Assembly: GCA_023461035.1 (NCBI GenBank)
Contig: JAEWOD010000047.1
Span: 1 to 57,404, forward strand
Reading direction: 5' to 3'
Length of the DNA: 57,404 nucleotides
Source of the DNA: Bacteroidota bacterium
GTDB taxonomy: Bacteria > Bacteroidota > Bacteroidia > Flavobacteriales > Weeksellaceae
In this document: positions 34,743-44,177 of the stretch, one piece after another
Layout of the letters: every line of letters begins with the position of its first letter
Numbering within the stretch: the stretch's first letter is position 1
The notes under the pieces: generated by a model
What the model was told of the DNA's origin: nothing
The model's input: only the letters and a program-made list of their open reading frames with translations
Databases searched by the model: none
Position numbers and translations under genes: made by a program

Positions 34743-34763
34743 AAAAATCCCTACCTTCGCAGC

Positions 34764-35522
34764 ATGAGCGTAAAAGCCAAAAAACATTTAGGACAGCATT
34801 TTCTAAAGGATGAAAATATAGCCAAACAAATTGTCGATTCTTTGACATGGATCGGTTATGAAAATGTTTTGGAAATCGGCCCGGGGATGGGTGTTTTAAC
34901 TAAATATTTGGTGCGTGACAAGAAAAATATTTCTGTCGTGGAAATCGATACCGAATCGGTCGAATATCTGAATCAAAATTACCCGGAATTACCGGTTTAT
35001 GCCGAAGATTTTTTAAAAATGAATCTGGCAGAGAAATTTAATCAAAGTCCGGTTTGTATCCTCGGTAACTTTCCCTATAATATTTCTTCCCAAATTGTTT
35101 TCAAGATAATTGATGACCGAATTCTTGTTCCCGAAATGGTGGGAATGTTCCAGAAAGAGGTCGCAGAGCGGATTTGTGCAAAAGAAGGTTCGAAAACCTA
35201 TGGAATTCTTTCGGTTTTGACACAGGCGTATTTCAAAGCGGAGTACCTGTTCACGGTAGATGAAAACGTATTCAATCCGCCACCGAAAGTAAAATCGGGC
35301 GTGATCCGGCTGACCCGTATCCGTGAAAAGTTGGAAGTGGATGAAAAATTATTTGTTCAAATCGTCAAAGCGGCATTTAATCAAAGAAGAAAAACGCTTC
35401 GAAATGCCCTGAAAAGTTTAAACTTAAGTCAACACGAAATTGAGGAGAATTTGCTTAACTTGCGAGCTGAACAGTTGTCTGTAGAAGAATTTGTAGAATT
35501 AACAGATAAAATAAGTGGATGA
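34764..35522 (+). CDS. rsmA: 16S rRNA (adenine1518/1519-N6) dimethyltransferase RsmA
   Basis: This 252-residue methyltransferase dimethylates A1518 and A1519 in helix 45 of 16S rRNA. It begins with the family signature KKHLGQHFLKDENIAKQIV. The SAM site is VLEIGPGMGVLT, and the catalytic motif is NFPYNIS (N-x-P-Y). It overlaps the start of mgtE by 4 bp. Confidence 0.98.
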   Translation: MSVKAKKHLGQHFLKDENIAKQIVDSLTWIGYENVLEIGPGMGVLTKYLVRDKKNISVVEIDTESVEYLNQNYPELPVYAEDFLKMNLAEKFNQSPVCILGNFPYNISSQIVFKIIDDRILVPEMVGMFQKEVAERICAKEGSKTYGILSVLTQAYFKAEYLFTVDENVFNPPPKVKSGVIRLTRIREKLEVDEKLFVQIVKAAFNQRRKTLRNALKSLNLSQHEIEENLLNLRAEQLSVEEFVELTDKISG

Positions 35523-36874
35523 GCATCGAAATCACAAAAGATTTTCTTTCGGCATTGACCGAATGCATCCGTGAGCAAAATTCCAAACAAGCTCATGCCA
35601 TGTTGGTGGATATGCACCCTGCCGACATTGCCGAATTTTTCCCCGATTTAGAACTGGAAGAACAATCCTTTTTAATGTCCTTAATGGACAATGAGGTTTC
35701 GGCTGCCGTTTTATTGGAACTGGAAGAAGACGACCGTAAAAAATTACTTCAATTACTTTCTCCCAAAGAAATTGCCGAAGAACTGATCACCGAAATGGAT
35801 ACCGATGATGCCGCCGACATCATCAGTGAACTTACCGAATCCCAGCAAGGTGAAGTCATCGCCCAGTTGGAAGATAAAGAACATGCACAGGACATCGTGG
35901 ATTTATTGCGCTATGATGAAGATTCTGCCGGTGGACTCATGCGTAAGGAGTTCGTCATGGTCAATAAAAACTGGAATGTTCTGACGGCGGTCAAGGAAAT
36001 GCGCAAACAAGCTGAAGATCTGGAAGAAGTATATTCTATTTATGTAGTAGATGACGATTTGGTTCTGCTTGGAACTTTGAGTTTGAAAAAATTACTTACC
36101 ACCTCTTCCAATACAAAGCTGGAAGAAGTTTACAATAAAAATGTAGCTTTTGTAAAAGCGGATGATGAAGATGAAGATGTTGCCAAAATCATCCAGAAAT
36201 ATGACTTGATGGAAATCCCGGTGGTTGATGAATTAAACCGGCTTTTGGGTATTATCACGGTGGATGACATCATTGATGTAATGAAAGAAGAGGCTGATGA
36301 AGATTACCAATTAGCAGCGGGGATCACCAGAAATGTAGATGCAGATGACAGTATCTGGACACTTACAAAAGCGCGTTTACCCTGGTTGCTGATCGGGATG
36401 TTTGGCGGGCTGTGTGCGGCGAGCATCATCGGCGGATTTGGTACGGCACTTCAGAAATTTCCTATTTTGTTATTGTTCGTACCCTTGATTCAGTCCACTG
36501 CCGGAAATGTAGGAATTCAGTCTTCAGCCATCATCGTACAAGGACTTGCAAACGGGTCGATAAAAGACGGGATTTGGAAATTGTTGTGGAAAGAATTTTT
36601 GTTGGGTCTGCTCAATGGGTTAGGAATTGCGATTATTGTATTGTTTTTCTCTCACTTTTGGTTTGGTACGCCTTATTTGGTTTCAATTACAATTTGTCTG
36701 GCACTGGTTACGGTGATTATCATTGCGGCAACCATCGGGACATTTATTCCGTTAGTTTTAGAAAAAAGAGGTCTGGATCCGGCTGTTTCCACGGGACCGT
36801 TTATCACCACGAGCAACGATATTTTTGGAGTATTTATTTATTTTCTGATCGCAAAGGTGATATTAGGATTTTGA
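35519..36874 (+). CDS. mgtE: Magnesium transporter MgtE
   Basis: This 451-residue protein has the MgtE order: N-terminal superhelical domain (about 1-130), two CBS domains (about 135-260, with VYSIYVVDDD and LMEIPVVDELNRLLGIITV) that sense cytosolic magnesium, a plug helix, and five membrane segments (about 285-450) with AGNVGIQSS and GLDPAVSTGPFITT lining the pore. It imports magnesium and closes when the cation is abundant. The coupling to rsmA is a common arrangement in Bacteroidota. Confidence 0.97.
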   Translation: MSIEITKDFLSALTECIREQNSKQAHAMLVDMHPADIAEFFPDLELEEQSFLMSLMDNEVSAAVLLELEEDDRKKLLQLLSPKEIAEELITEMDTDDAADIISELTESQQGEVIAQLEDKEHAQDIVDLLRYDEDSAGGLMRKEFVMVNKNWNVLTAVKEMRKQAEDLEEVYSIYVVDDDLVLLGTLSLKKLLTTSSNTKLEEVYNKNVAFVKADDEDEDVAKIIQKYDLMEIPVVDELNRLLGIITVDDIIDVMKEEADEDYQLAAGITRNVDADDSIWTLTKARLPWLLIGMFGGLCAASIIGGFGTALQKFPILLLFVPLIQSTAGNVGIQSSAIIVQGLANGSIKDGIWKLLWKEFLLGLLNGLGIAIIVLFFSHFWFGTPYLVSITICLALVTVIIIAATIGTFIPLVLEKRGLDPAVSTGPFITTSNDIFGVFIYFLIAKVILGF

Positions 36875-36899
36875 TTTGAGTAGTTGAAAAACCCACCAG

Positions 36900-36965
36900 T
36901 CGTCCCTACGGGACGATGCTTCTTTGAATCCATTGATTTTACCAACTAAATGTCCCTACGGGACA
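36900..36965. repeat. Pair of GTCCCTACGGGAC palindromes after mgtE
   Basis: TCGTCCCTACGGGACGA (36900-36916) and TGTCCCTACGGGACA (36951-36965) are hairpins with the same TAC loop and with paired changes at the outer base pair. They lie in the convergent gap between mgtE and the histidine kinase. No T-run follows either one. Confidence 0.65.
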
Positions 36966-37131
36966 AAATTTATTTTAATCTGAGTTCGATTTAAAAACAT
37001 TAAGAATTAAGTGTGTTTTCCATTTGTTGGTAAACATAATTCACTGCAAACTAATGCGTTAAGTCTGGTTAAAAATCAACAAGTTGATTAAGATCATTTA
37101 AATCCACTAATCTTCCCTCTCTCTACAAGCA

Positions 37132-38304
37132 TCATTTCTTCAAAATAATCCTGATTTCCGTGCCGGAATCTTTATCGGATTTTGCCACAAATATTTTCCC
37201 GTTGTGGTAGTTTTCTATAATTCGTTTAGCCAAAGACAATCCCAATCCCCAGCCGCGCTGTTTGGTTGTAAATCCGGGTTCGAATATACGTTTGTGCAAT
37301 TTTTTCAAAATTCCCGGACCGGTATCGGCAACCGAAACGATAACGGAATTTTCTTTGTCGGTTACATACACATTAATCGCACCTTGGTTTTGCATGGCAT
37401 CAACTGCATTTTTCACCAAATTTTCAATCACCCAACTATACAATGCAACATTTAAAGGAATTCTGATTTCTTCTTTTTCAGAATTGAAACGCAAATCCAC
37501 TTTGGAAGAAATCCTTCCTTTCAGATAATTGACGGTATTTTCGGTAATTTCAATCAGATTATTGGGTTGTAATTCCGGGAGTGATCCTATTTTGGAAAAA
37601 CGTTCGGTGATTTGATTCAATCGGTGGATATCTTTTTCTATTTCCAAAACGGGTTCCTGATTCATTTCTTCCATTTTTAAAATTTCCACCCACCCCAAAA
37701 GCGAAGAAAGAGGCGTCCCAATCTGGTGAGCTGTTTCCTTTGCCATTCCGGCCCATAGAAAACTCTGTTCCGTGTTTTTCAGGGTTTTGAAATACCAATA
37801 ACTGAAGTACACAAACAGGATGATAACCAGAATCAATATAATGGGATAATACTGTAACCGTTTGAGCACTTTGGAATTTTCATAATAAACATATTGTTTC
37901 CCTAAAATCCCCAAATCAACTTCGATCGGCTCCCGAAGCTCTTTCATGCGTAAAAGAATTCGGTTCAATTTTACGGAATCATTTAAAATTTCATCGGGAA
38001 TGTTTGATGAGCCATAGACCTCATTTGATTCTCCATCCACTAAAACGACCGGCATGGTTTCGTTTCCGCTTGTAATGCGCACCAGATAATCATTGACTTC
38101 AGAGCTAAGCGCCGTTTCATCTGAAGCCAACAATTGAACAGCTTTTGCATAATTCTCGATTTTGGTTTGTTCTTCTTTTCTGAGTTGGTTTACAAATTGG
38201 GTGGTAAACCAAACCGTAGCACCAAAGATGAGAAATGCAAACAGAAAACCTATCCATTTGCTTAGACTTCTGTTTTTAAGGAGATTAAATCGATTCATAC
38301 CCAT
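37132..38304 (-). CDS. Sensor histidine kinase (HisKA/HATPase)
   Basis: This 390-residue kinase has two membrane segments (about 15-37 and 155-175) flanking a periplasmic sensor (DETALSSEVNDYLVRITSG). Then comes the dimerisation box WAGMAKETAHQIGTPLSSLLGW with the phospho-acceptor His, and an ATPase domain with the N-box NLVKNAVDAM and G boxes (VADTGPGI and GWGLGLSLAKR). The regulator partner is not next to it, so it is an orphan kinase. Two adjacent Met (residues 1 and 3) are possible starts. Confidence 0.94.
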   Translation of the reverse strand: MGMNRFNLLKNRSLSKWIGFLFAFLIFGATVWFTTQFVNQLRKEEQTKIENYAKAVQLLASDETALSSEVNDYLVRITSGNETMPVVLVDGESNEVYGSSNIPDEILNDSVKLNRILLRMKELREPIEVDLGILGKQYVYYENSKVLKRLQYYPIILILVIILFVYFSYWYFKTLKNTEQSFLWAGMAKETAHQIGTPLSSLLGWVEILKMEEMNQEPVLEIEKDIHRLNQITERFSKIGSLPELQPNNLIEITENTVNYLKGRISSKVDLRFNSEKEEIRIPLNVALYSWVIENLVKNAVDAMQNQGAINVYVTDKENSVIVSVADTGPGILKKLHKRIFEPGFTTKQRGWGLGLSLAKRIIENYHNGKIFVAKSDKDSGTEIRIILKK

Positions 38305-38382
38305 AGCGCATTCGAAGAGGTAAATGTATCATTTTACCCCCAATTCTACAAAGTCCCATGAAGAATTGCCAGAATTTATAAC

Positions 38383-41300
38383 TTAATTCCGTACGCTGAC
38401 GTGTCCTACGAACTTTTGTTCCACGATAATTCCGTCTGAAGGAACCTGAAGAATAAACCAATAATCACCCGAAGGCACCGGATTTCCCAAATATTTTCCG
38501 TTCCATAGATAATTTCCTTCAAAATTGGTATCGACAAATATTTTACCGTACCTGTCAAATATTTTGATTGTCGCTTGTGGTGTGACTTGAATTCCTCGGA
38601 TTTCCCAAGTATCGTTTTTACCGTCACCGTTTGGCGAAATAAAATTGGTAATGGATAGAATTGCCACATCGTAACTGTCTTTCATACAACCATCTTCCCG
38701 CACATAAACGGTATAAACTTCACCCGGAATCAGATTGCTGAACTGCGGACTGCTCTGCCATAAAACTCCGTCCAATGAATATTCCAATGAACCACCTCCA
38801 TCACCTGAACTGGCCGACACAATGAAATAATCAGGTCCGATTTCTATTCCGGTTATGACAGGAGTCGGTGGTGTAGAGATGGTGATGGAACTCTCATTCA
38901 TACAACCATTGGCACCGGTTACAATGACTGTATAGGTTCCGTTTTGATTGATGGTAAGGACTTCGCCGGTTCCGATTTCGGAATCATTCAGATACCAGAC
39001 AAAAGTAGCATCAGGATCATCACTTGTGGCAATGACTTCAAAGGTATCACCCGGACACAATTCGAAGTAAGTTTGATTCAATTCAATGCTTGGCGTTGGT
39101 AATAATTCAAATTGAATTTCAGCTAAAACCGGACATCTTCCCTCCTGTTCCAGCCGTACATAAACCGAATTGTTTCCATTGGGTTGGAATTCCGAAGTAT
39201 TGGCAATCGGATTGATATTATTTTCAGCATCACTTGAACTCAGGTGAAAGGAAAAAATCGCATCTTCAGTCGAAATCTGATCTTCATAATCATGTAAATT
39301 GATAAGATCATCCTCACAATAGGTTATCGGGCCAATCACCGTATCCAACGTCGGAATATCCTCTCCCTGTTCAAAAAGAACGCTGACCGGTTCTGATCGG
39401 CACTCGTCTACTGTAGTAGCCACTACCCAAATGGTTGCGGGAAGAACATTCATTTGATAATCTGTCCATTGAGTTTGAGGAATCGGATTTTGATCATTTT
39501 CCGCATCATTCTGACTTAAATAATAGGCAAATGTCAAACTGTTTGGAGTGGCATTTAAATCGGCATTTAAATCTGTTAAATCAAACGTAAAAGTTCCATC
39601 AAAATTTTCATCACATAAAGTATAAACCAAACCATCATTTAAGGTTGCAGTTGCTCCCGGAAATAAACTTAAAATCGTAGTACGATAACAAATCGTTCCC
39701 GGATTTTCAATTCTTACGTAAATGTTGGTTTGAACTCCAATCGGGATCAGATAATTATTGGGATTGGGAATCGGATTCAATCCGGCATCTGCATCGCTCT
39801 GCGAAGTATGATAACTGAACTGGTAATTGGCAGGACTGGTCGTCCAATCCGATTCATGCTGAGTCAGATCATAGGGAATACTGCCTGATTGCTGGGTAGA
39901 ACAGAAAGACTGACCGGGTAAATCCGTTACTTCGGGATTGGAATTGATAGAAATATCGACACTTCGGGTATCATAGCAACCCGAAGCTTCCACGCGAATA
40001 AATACCATAACGGAGGAATTTACCGGAATCGGATAAGCGTCAGCCGGATTAATCGGATTATTACCTGTATCAGCATCGGCTTGGGAAGTATGATAGGTAA
40101 TGGTATAATTTTCCGGTGTAGCTGTGATCATACTATTAAAATAATTCAAATCAAAATTATAATTTCCTTGGGTTTGATCTACACAAAGTTCATAATCATC
40201 CAAATCGTTCAATACCGGTCGCGCCACAGTTTGATAGGTAATCGTTGCAGTGGAGAAACAGTCATTTCCCGTATGTTTTACCCGCACAAAGATAGTTTGG
40301 GTCTGGTTAGTAGGAATCGAGTAATTGGCCGGATTGGGAATCGGGTTTGCTCCGGTATCCGCATCGGTCTGTGACGTATGAAAACTGATGATATAATTGG
40401 CCGGAATGTCCACTAATCCGGCTGCGTCTTCTTCTAAATTGACCAAAATAAATCCGTCACCATCCTCATCACAAATAGGCCCGATTTCTATGTCTTCTCC
40501 TACTTCCGGTCTGGAATTGACTGTAATTTCAACGCTACCAAAATTTGGACAGCCGTCTTTTTCTACACGGATGAATATTTCTATGGTCGAATTAATCGGA
40601 ATCGGATAAGCAGTAGGATTGGCAATTGGATTCTGGGGAATTTCGGCATCTGCCAATGAAGTATAATAAGTAATCGTATAATCTTCAGGATTTCCGATAA
40701 TCAGCGCATTAAAGCCGGTCAAATCATATAAATAATCGCCCGTCAGTTCGTCCACACAAATAGCAACTTCATCCAAAGGATTCAGTTCCGGACGTTCCAA
40801 AACCGTATAATTCAAACGGCTCACGGTAAAGCAGGGGTCGGTAGGGTGTTCAATGCGGACATAGATGGTGGTGATTCCGATGGGTAAATTATAATTGGCA
40901 GGATTGGCAATCGGATTGGTTCCGTTTTGCGCATTCAGTTCTGATGTATGATAGGTAATGGTATATTGCGAGGGATCATCCACCAGATTGACTTCATTTG
41001 AAGTCAAATCAACGGTTTCGGTATTGTTTCCGTCTTCATCACAAAGCGAATCCAAAGTCAGGGTTTCTTCCTCCACATTAAAGTCTGAAACTTCCAGATG
41101 AATGGCTCCCACATCAAAACAGCCCGGTTCATTTCCGTTCAGCGGACCGGTTTCTATACGTACATAAACGGTTCCAGAACCTGACTGATAAGCATTGGCC
41201 GGGTTGATGACATTTGCACCTCCGGCTTGGGCATCTGCTTCTGTTTCGTAATATTTAAAAATATATCCCAATGGTGTAGCTACAAATTGGCTTTGGGACT

Positions 41301-42228
41301 GAGTCAAATCAAAGACGGCCTCGCCGTCTCCGTCATCATCACAGACTATGGGCAGCGTAACTTCATCTACCAATAGTTCGGGAATGCGGTTGACATATAA
41401 AAAGATTTGCAACACCCGAACCAATCCACCGCTTGGATTTTCAATACGTACAAATATTTCTGTAGCATCACCACCGTTATAATTGACTACGATTGGAAAA
41501 CTGATTTGAGGACCGGCTTCTTCCTCTGCATTTGTTTGATCATCGTAAAACTGATAGGTATTTCCCGGATATTCATCTTGTAAATCGGGTAAAAAGTCTG
41601 CCATAACAAATTGTTCCGTATTGTTCTCATCTATATCACATTTCCCATAGCTGTTTCCAATTATGGTGCAATCCAACTCTGCATCTCCTCCAAAAGAAAT
41701 GGTATAGCCATCGGTCGTCTCACTCCAACGGTCAATTGCTATCAGTATTTCATCGCCCGGCATTACATCAAAGTACCTAACCATTCCGGGTTCCGGATTA
41801 CCAGTACTACCTCCCATCTCGCACAAATCAGTTGCGGTCATAGACAATCCTAAATTAAATTCGTTGGTCAGGAAAGGATTATTCTGTGATCCTCTTTTCC
41901 GATTTTCTGGTGTAGCGTTTATATTATCCCAATTCGGATTTAGCCAAGCACCAAAATCGTAATCATCATTTCCCACCGGATCTACCACAAATGTAAAAGT
42001 CGTTCCCGCCAAAATTCTTACCAAATAAAAATCTAAATAAGGAGATAACGGCTGGATATTACATGCATTTGGAATTGTAAGATTGGTTATTCCTGTATTT
42101 CCAGGTGCACCTGTTGATATAGACTCACCATCACAAATGGGTTCAACTTCATCATCCGGTATAACTTGAGACCATAATTGAGTAGAGAAAAAAAAGACAG
42201 AAAACAGAAAAAAGTAGAGATTACGCAT
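38383..42228 (-). CDS. Giant modular protein with type IX secretion (type B) sorting domain
   Basis: In this 1281-residue exported protein, a signal peptide (MRNLYFFLFSVFFFSTQLWS) and an N-terminal domain of about 170 residues are followed by about nine modules of around 95 residues, each opening with CDEDGDG or CVDQ-type calcium-loop-like sequence plus FDLT, and closing with an IYVRIE-type strand. Next is an Ig/PKD-like segment (about 1060-1160) and the C-terminal CHU_C/T9SS type B signal with ISPNGDGKNDTWEIRGI, RYGKIF and WNGKYLGNPVPSGDYWF. It is carried across the outer membrane by the type IX system and anchored to the surface. Adhesion or gliding is likely. Confidence 0.93.
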   Translation of the reverse strand: MRNLYFFLFSVFFFSTQLWSQVIPDDEVEPICDGESISTGAPGNTGITNLTIPNACNIQPLSPYLDFYLVRILAGTTFTFVVDPVGNDDYDFGAWLNPNWDNINATPENRKRGSQNNPFLTNEFNLGLSMTATDLCEMGGSTGNPEPGMVRYFDVMPGDEILIAIDRWSETTDGYTISFGGDAELDCTIIGNSYGKCDIDENNTEQFVMADFLPDLQDEYPGNTYQFYDDQTNAEEEAGPQISFPIVVNYNGGDATEIFVRIENPSGGLVRVLQIFLYVNRIPELLVDEVTLPIVCDDDGDGEAVFDLTQSQSQFVATPLGYIFKYYETEADAQAGGANVINPANAYQSGSGTVYVRIETGPLNGNEPGCFDVGAIHLEVSDFNVEEETLTLDSLCDEDGNNTETVDLTSNEVNLVDDPSQYTITYHTSELNAQNGTNPIANPANYNLPIGITTIYVRIEHPTDPCFTVSRLNYTVLERPELNPLDEVAICVDELTGDYLYDLTGFNALIIGNPEDYTITYYTSLADAEIPQNPIANPTAYPIPINSTIEIFIRVEKDGCPNFGSVEITVNSRPEVGEDIEIGPICDEDGDGFILVNLEEDAAGLVDIPANYIISFHTSQTDADTGANPIPNPANYSIPTNQTQTIFVRVKHTGNDCFSTATITYQTVARPVLNDLDDYELCVDQTQGNYNFDLNYFNSMITATPENYTITYHTSQADADTGNNPINPADAYPIPVNSSVMVFIRVEASGCYDTRSVDISINSNPEVTDLPGQSFCSTQQSGSIPYDLTQHESDWTTSPANYQFSYHTSQSDADAGLNPIPNPNNYLIPIGVQTNIYVRIENPGTICYRTTILSLFPGATATLNDGLVYTLCDENFDGTFTFDLTDLNADLNATPNSLTFAYYLSQNDAENDQNPIPQTQWTDYQMNVLPATIWVVATTVDECRSEPVSVLFEQGEDIPTLDTVIGPITYCEDDLINLHDYEDQISTEDAIFSFHLSSSDAENNINPIANTSEFQPNGNNSVYVRLEQEGRCPVLAEIQFELLPTPSIELNQTYFELCPGDTFEVIATSDDPDATFVWYLNDSEIGTGEVLTINQNGTYTVIVTGANGCMNESSITISTPPTPVITGIEIGPDYFIVSASSGDGGGSLEYSLDGVLWQSSPQFSNLIPGEVYTVYVREDGCMKDSYDVAILSITNFISPNGDGKNDTWEIRGIQVTPQATIKIFDRYGKIFVDTNFEGNYLWNGKYLGNPVPSGDYWFILQVPSDGIIVEQKFVGHVSVRN

Positions 42229-42678
42229 AAGCTTATACAGTATTTATAAGAAAATAAATAACTTAGGCTGAAACTTGGTTAATCAAATGTAACAATACTA
42301 TTTAAAAAATTCAAAAGAAATTTTAAGATGTATTTAATAAAACCTTATGATTGTCTTTTGTTATATAAAATGATCTTGACTTAAACTCAAAGTGTAGGCT
42401 TCCAAAAAAGTAAATCTTCAAAATAGCTGAAACAATGCTGAAATTCCTTGAAAAACAGATTCAGCCGTTTCAGGTGCATTATCAGCTGGTTGCGGAAATA
42501 CCTAAAACCCTTGCTGTACTCCTATTGCCCAAGCCTTCTTTGGTCAACATCACTATCTGATAATTCAAATTGGGATGATAGGCATTGTAAGAATAATAAT
42601 CTATAAACCTTTTGTTACAAGATTTACATCTGTATCGCTGTTTAGCGTTAGAAGTCTTGCCGTCTTTTATACAATTTT

Positions 42679-42686
42679 CTGATTGG
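42679..42686. repeat. 8-bp target site duplication CTGATTGG (left copy)
   Basis: The same octamer follows the other end of the IS at 43956-43963. Joining the flanks at this octamer restores an open zinc-finger reading frame in the older transposase, which proves the direction of events. Confidence 0.9.
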
Positions 42687-42750
42687 GGCATAATACTGAA
42701 AAATGGTTGGTAAAACCTTTCGAAAGGCTTTCTGACAAGGGGATAAGTGA

Positions 42751-42780
42751 AAGTTTTATGAAACGCGTTTCATAAAACTT
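42751..42780. promoter_or_regulatory. Perfect 30-bp palindrome with T-run before the transposase
   Basis: Fifteen-base arms read from AAGTTTTATGAAACG, followed on the plus strand by TTTCTTTG and the transposase ATG 16 bp later. It looks like a terminator that shields the transposase from incoming transcription, or a structure that hides its translation start. It is conserved in the copy at 33-62. Confidence 0.6.
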
Positions 42781-42796
42781 TTTCTTTGTTTGAAAA

Positions 42797-43760
42797 ATGA
42801 CAAAAAAAGCGATGTTGGTCTTGCAAAAGTTTAGAAGTAATTGGTTGGGGAAGAAGAAACAATAAACAACGATTTAGATGTAAAAATTGTGGACTTTTGT
42901 TTACCAATAATCGTCCCGAACAGAAGATAAAGAATCGCTTTGTTTGGTTCAAAAAATGGGTGCTTGAACGACAGACCTATCAAACACTTTCAAGAGATAG
43001 TGGCTATTCAAAAGACACGCTCCAAAGAACGTTTTACTCCATTTTAGAACAATCTCCCAAGATCAAAATCATCAAACGAGACAATGTAAATTTACGAATG
43101 GACGCCACTTACTTTTCCCGTTTCTGCTTAGTGGCTTACCAAGATGATTTTGATGGATATACTCAGCTTATCCGTTTTACAGATGCAGAACATTATCAGG
43201 AAGTTAAAGAGGATTTGGATAATCTCATTCGCTTAGGTGTTCAGCTTGAAAGCATTACCACAGACGGGCATAAAAGCATGCTGAAAGCCATAAAGGAATC
43301 CGTTCCCGATGTACTTGTCCAACGATGTCTGGTTCATATCCAAAGAATGTGTCTGATATGGATTACTCGTTATCCAAAACACTCCTCTGGACAAGAGCTT
43401 AGAAAACTGGTTTTAATACTGCTTAAAATCAAAACAGAAAACGACAAATTATACTGGATTAAGTTACTAAAGAAGTGGTATCAAACACATAAAGACTACA
43501 TCTCTGAAAAGACATACAATGAGGTAACGGGAAGATATTGGTATAAACATAAACTAATCAGGCGTTCGTATTTTACCATAAAAAGAGCCTTGCCAAATAT
43601 GTTTCATTACTTGCAGAACCCGAACATTCCCCATACAACAAACGGAATTGAGGGGTATTTTAGCCATCTTAAAAATCATCTGGATTTGCACAGAGGATTA
43701 ACCTTGAAAAACAGAATAAATTTCATCAAATGGTACATTTATTTTTCTAACGAAAAATAG
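42797..43760 (+). pseudogene. IS256-family transposase (variant zinc-ribbon type), frameshifted after codon 4
   Basis: From the ATG at 42797 the start reads M-T-K-K and then goes out of frame. One base later the frame reads RCWSCKSLEVIGWGRRNN, RFRCKNCGLLF, a CxxC...CxxC zinc ribbon, and the complete catalytic part of 287 residues from 42897: RMDATYF (first Asp), ITTDGHKS (second Asp) and TTNGIEGYFSHLKNH (Glu). The element end at 1-126 has the same M-T-K-K followed in frame by Arg, so the copy here carries one extra base near 42809. It may still be translated from a TTG at 42897 without the zinc ribbon, or be inactive. Confidence 0.72.
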
Positions 43761-43955
43761 GTTTTTAAGCCATAAAAACATACCTGAAAATATATTAAAA
43801 GGACAGCCAAAAAGACTGTCCCATTTTTTCAGTATATGTATCAATTTTATTGCTGGTTGGTTGCTCCTCAGCAAAGCCAACTTCCTCTTCAAACTGATGC
43901 TACAGTATATGAATTATTTTTCAATAATCCACCAACCATTTTTCAGTACATTACC

Positions 43956-43963
43956 CTGATTGG
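43956..43963. repeat. 8-bp target site duplication CTGATTGG (right copy)
   Basis: Direct copy of 42679-42686 at the other IS boundary. Confidence 0.9.
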
Positions 43964-44053
43964 CAATATCTACATTTTATTCCAGCACCAAATTTGAAAC
44001 ACAAAGTCTCATTTTTCATATTTACATACGATTTAAGGGATTAAATATAACAA

Positions 44054-44080
44054 GGGTGGAGATTACTCCACCCTTTCTTT
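44054..44080. terminator. Strong hairpin terminator beside the IS1-like end
   Basis: The stem GGGTGGAG / CTCCACCC with loop ATTA is followed on the plus strand by TTTCTTTT. It sits just outside the IS1-like end and downstream of the minus-strand gene at 44178, so it may serve both directions. Confidence 0.65.
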
Positions 44081-44100
44081 TACAAATTAAATTTTAATAT

Positions 44101-44161
44101 CAACTGATTATCAGTATTTTAAATTTTCTTTTTTATATAACACCAATTCTGATACAGCACC
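44101..44161. repeat. 61-bp direct repeat, copy 1
   Basis: About 92% identical to 44521-44581 (five differences). It contains the small palindrome ACTGA-TTA-TCAGT and the block AACACCAATTCTGATACAG. The two copies bracket the gene at 44178-44468. Confidence 0.85.
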
Positions 44162-44177
44162 TGAAACACTACCCAAT

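Larger units (their letters stand above)
42687..43955 (+). mobile_element. IS256-like insertion sequence (zinc-binding variant), 1269 bp
   Basis: The termini are 25-bp inverted repeats GGCATAA/GGTAATG followed by an identical 18 bp, TACTGAAAAATGGTTGGT (42694-42711 and, inverted, 43931-43948). It is flanked by the 8-bp duplication CTGATTGG and contains one transposase gene. The length and 8-bp duplication fit the IS256 group. A related element end lies at 1-126. Confidence 0.88.
42387..44019 (-). pseudogene. IS1-like transposase (InsA/InsB type), interrupted and deleted
   Basis: If the nested IS and one copy of the 8-bp target duplication are removed, the minus strand reads MKNETLCFKFGAGIKCRYCQ, then SENCIKDGKTSNAKQRYRC, KSCNKRFIDYYSYN and GLGNRSTARVLGIS. 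This is an InsA-type zinc finger (CxxC...C...CxxC) plus HTH. Near 42480 the frame breaks, and a downstream frame reads LIMHLKRLNLFFKEFQH and LLFWKPTL up to a stop at 42387-42389, resembling the InsB C-terminus. About 120 residues between these parts are missing, including the catalytic DDE region. It cannot be active. Confidence 0.65.
42358..44053 (-). mobile_element. IS1-like element remnant carrying a nested IS
   Basis: The outer ends share TTGTTATAT (42358-42366 and, inverted, 44045-44053). On the minus strand the element begins its transposase at 44019. The body is interrupted by the IS256-like element at 42687-43955 and has an internal deletion near 42480, so it is a dead relic. Outer target duplications could not be identified. 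Confidence 0.6.

Noticed and set aside
36412..36879. Plus-strand 155-codon frame inside mgtE
   Set aside because: It lies in another frame of a perfectly conserved MgtE membrane domain and has no family features.
42797..42816. Programmed -1 frameshift in the transposase at A7-G
   Set aside because: The needed change is +1, not -1, and the other copy reads in frame without a shift.
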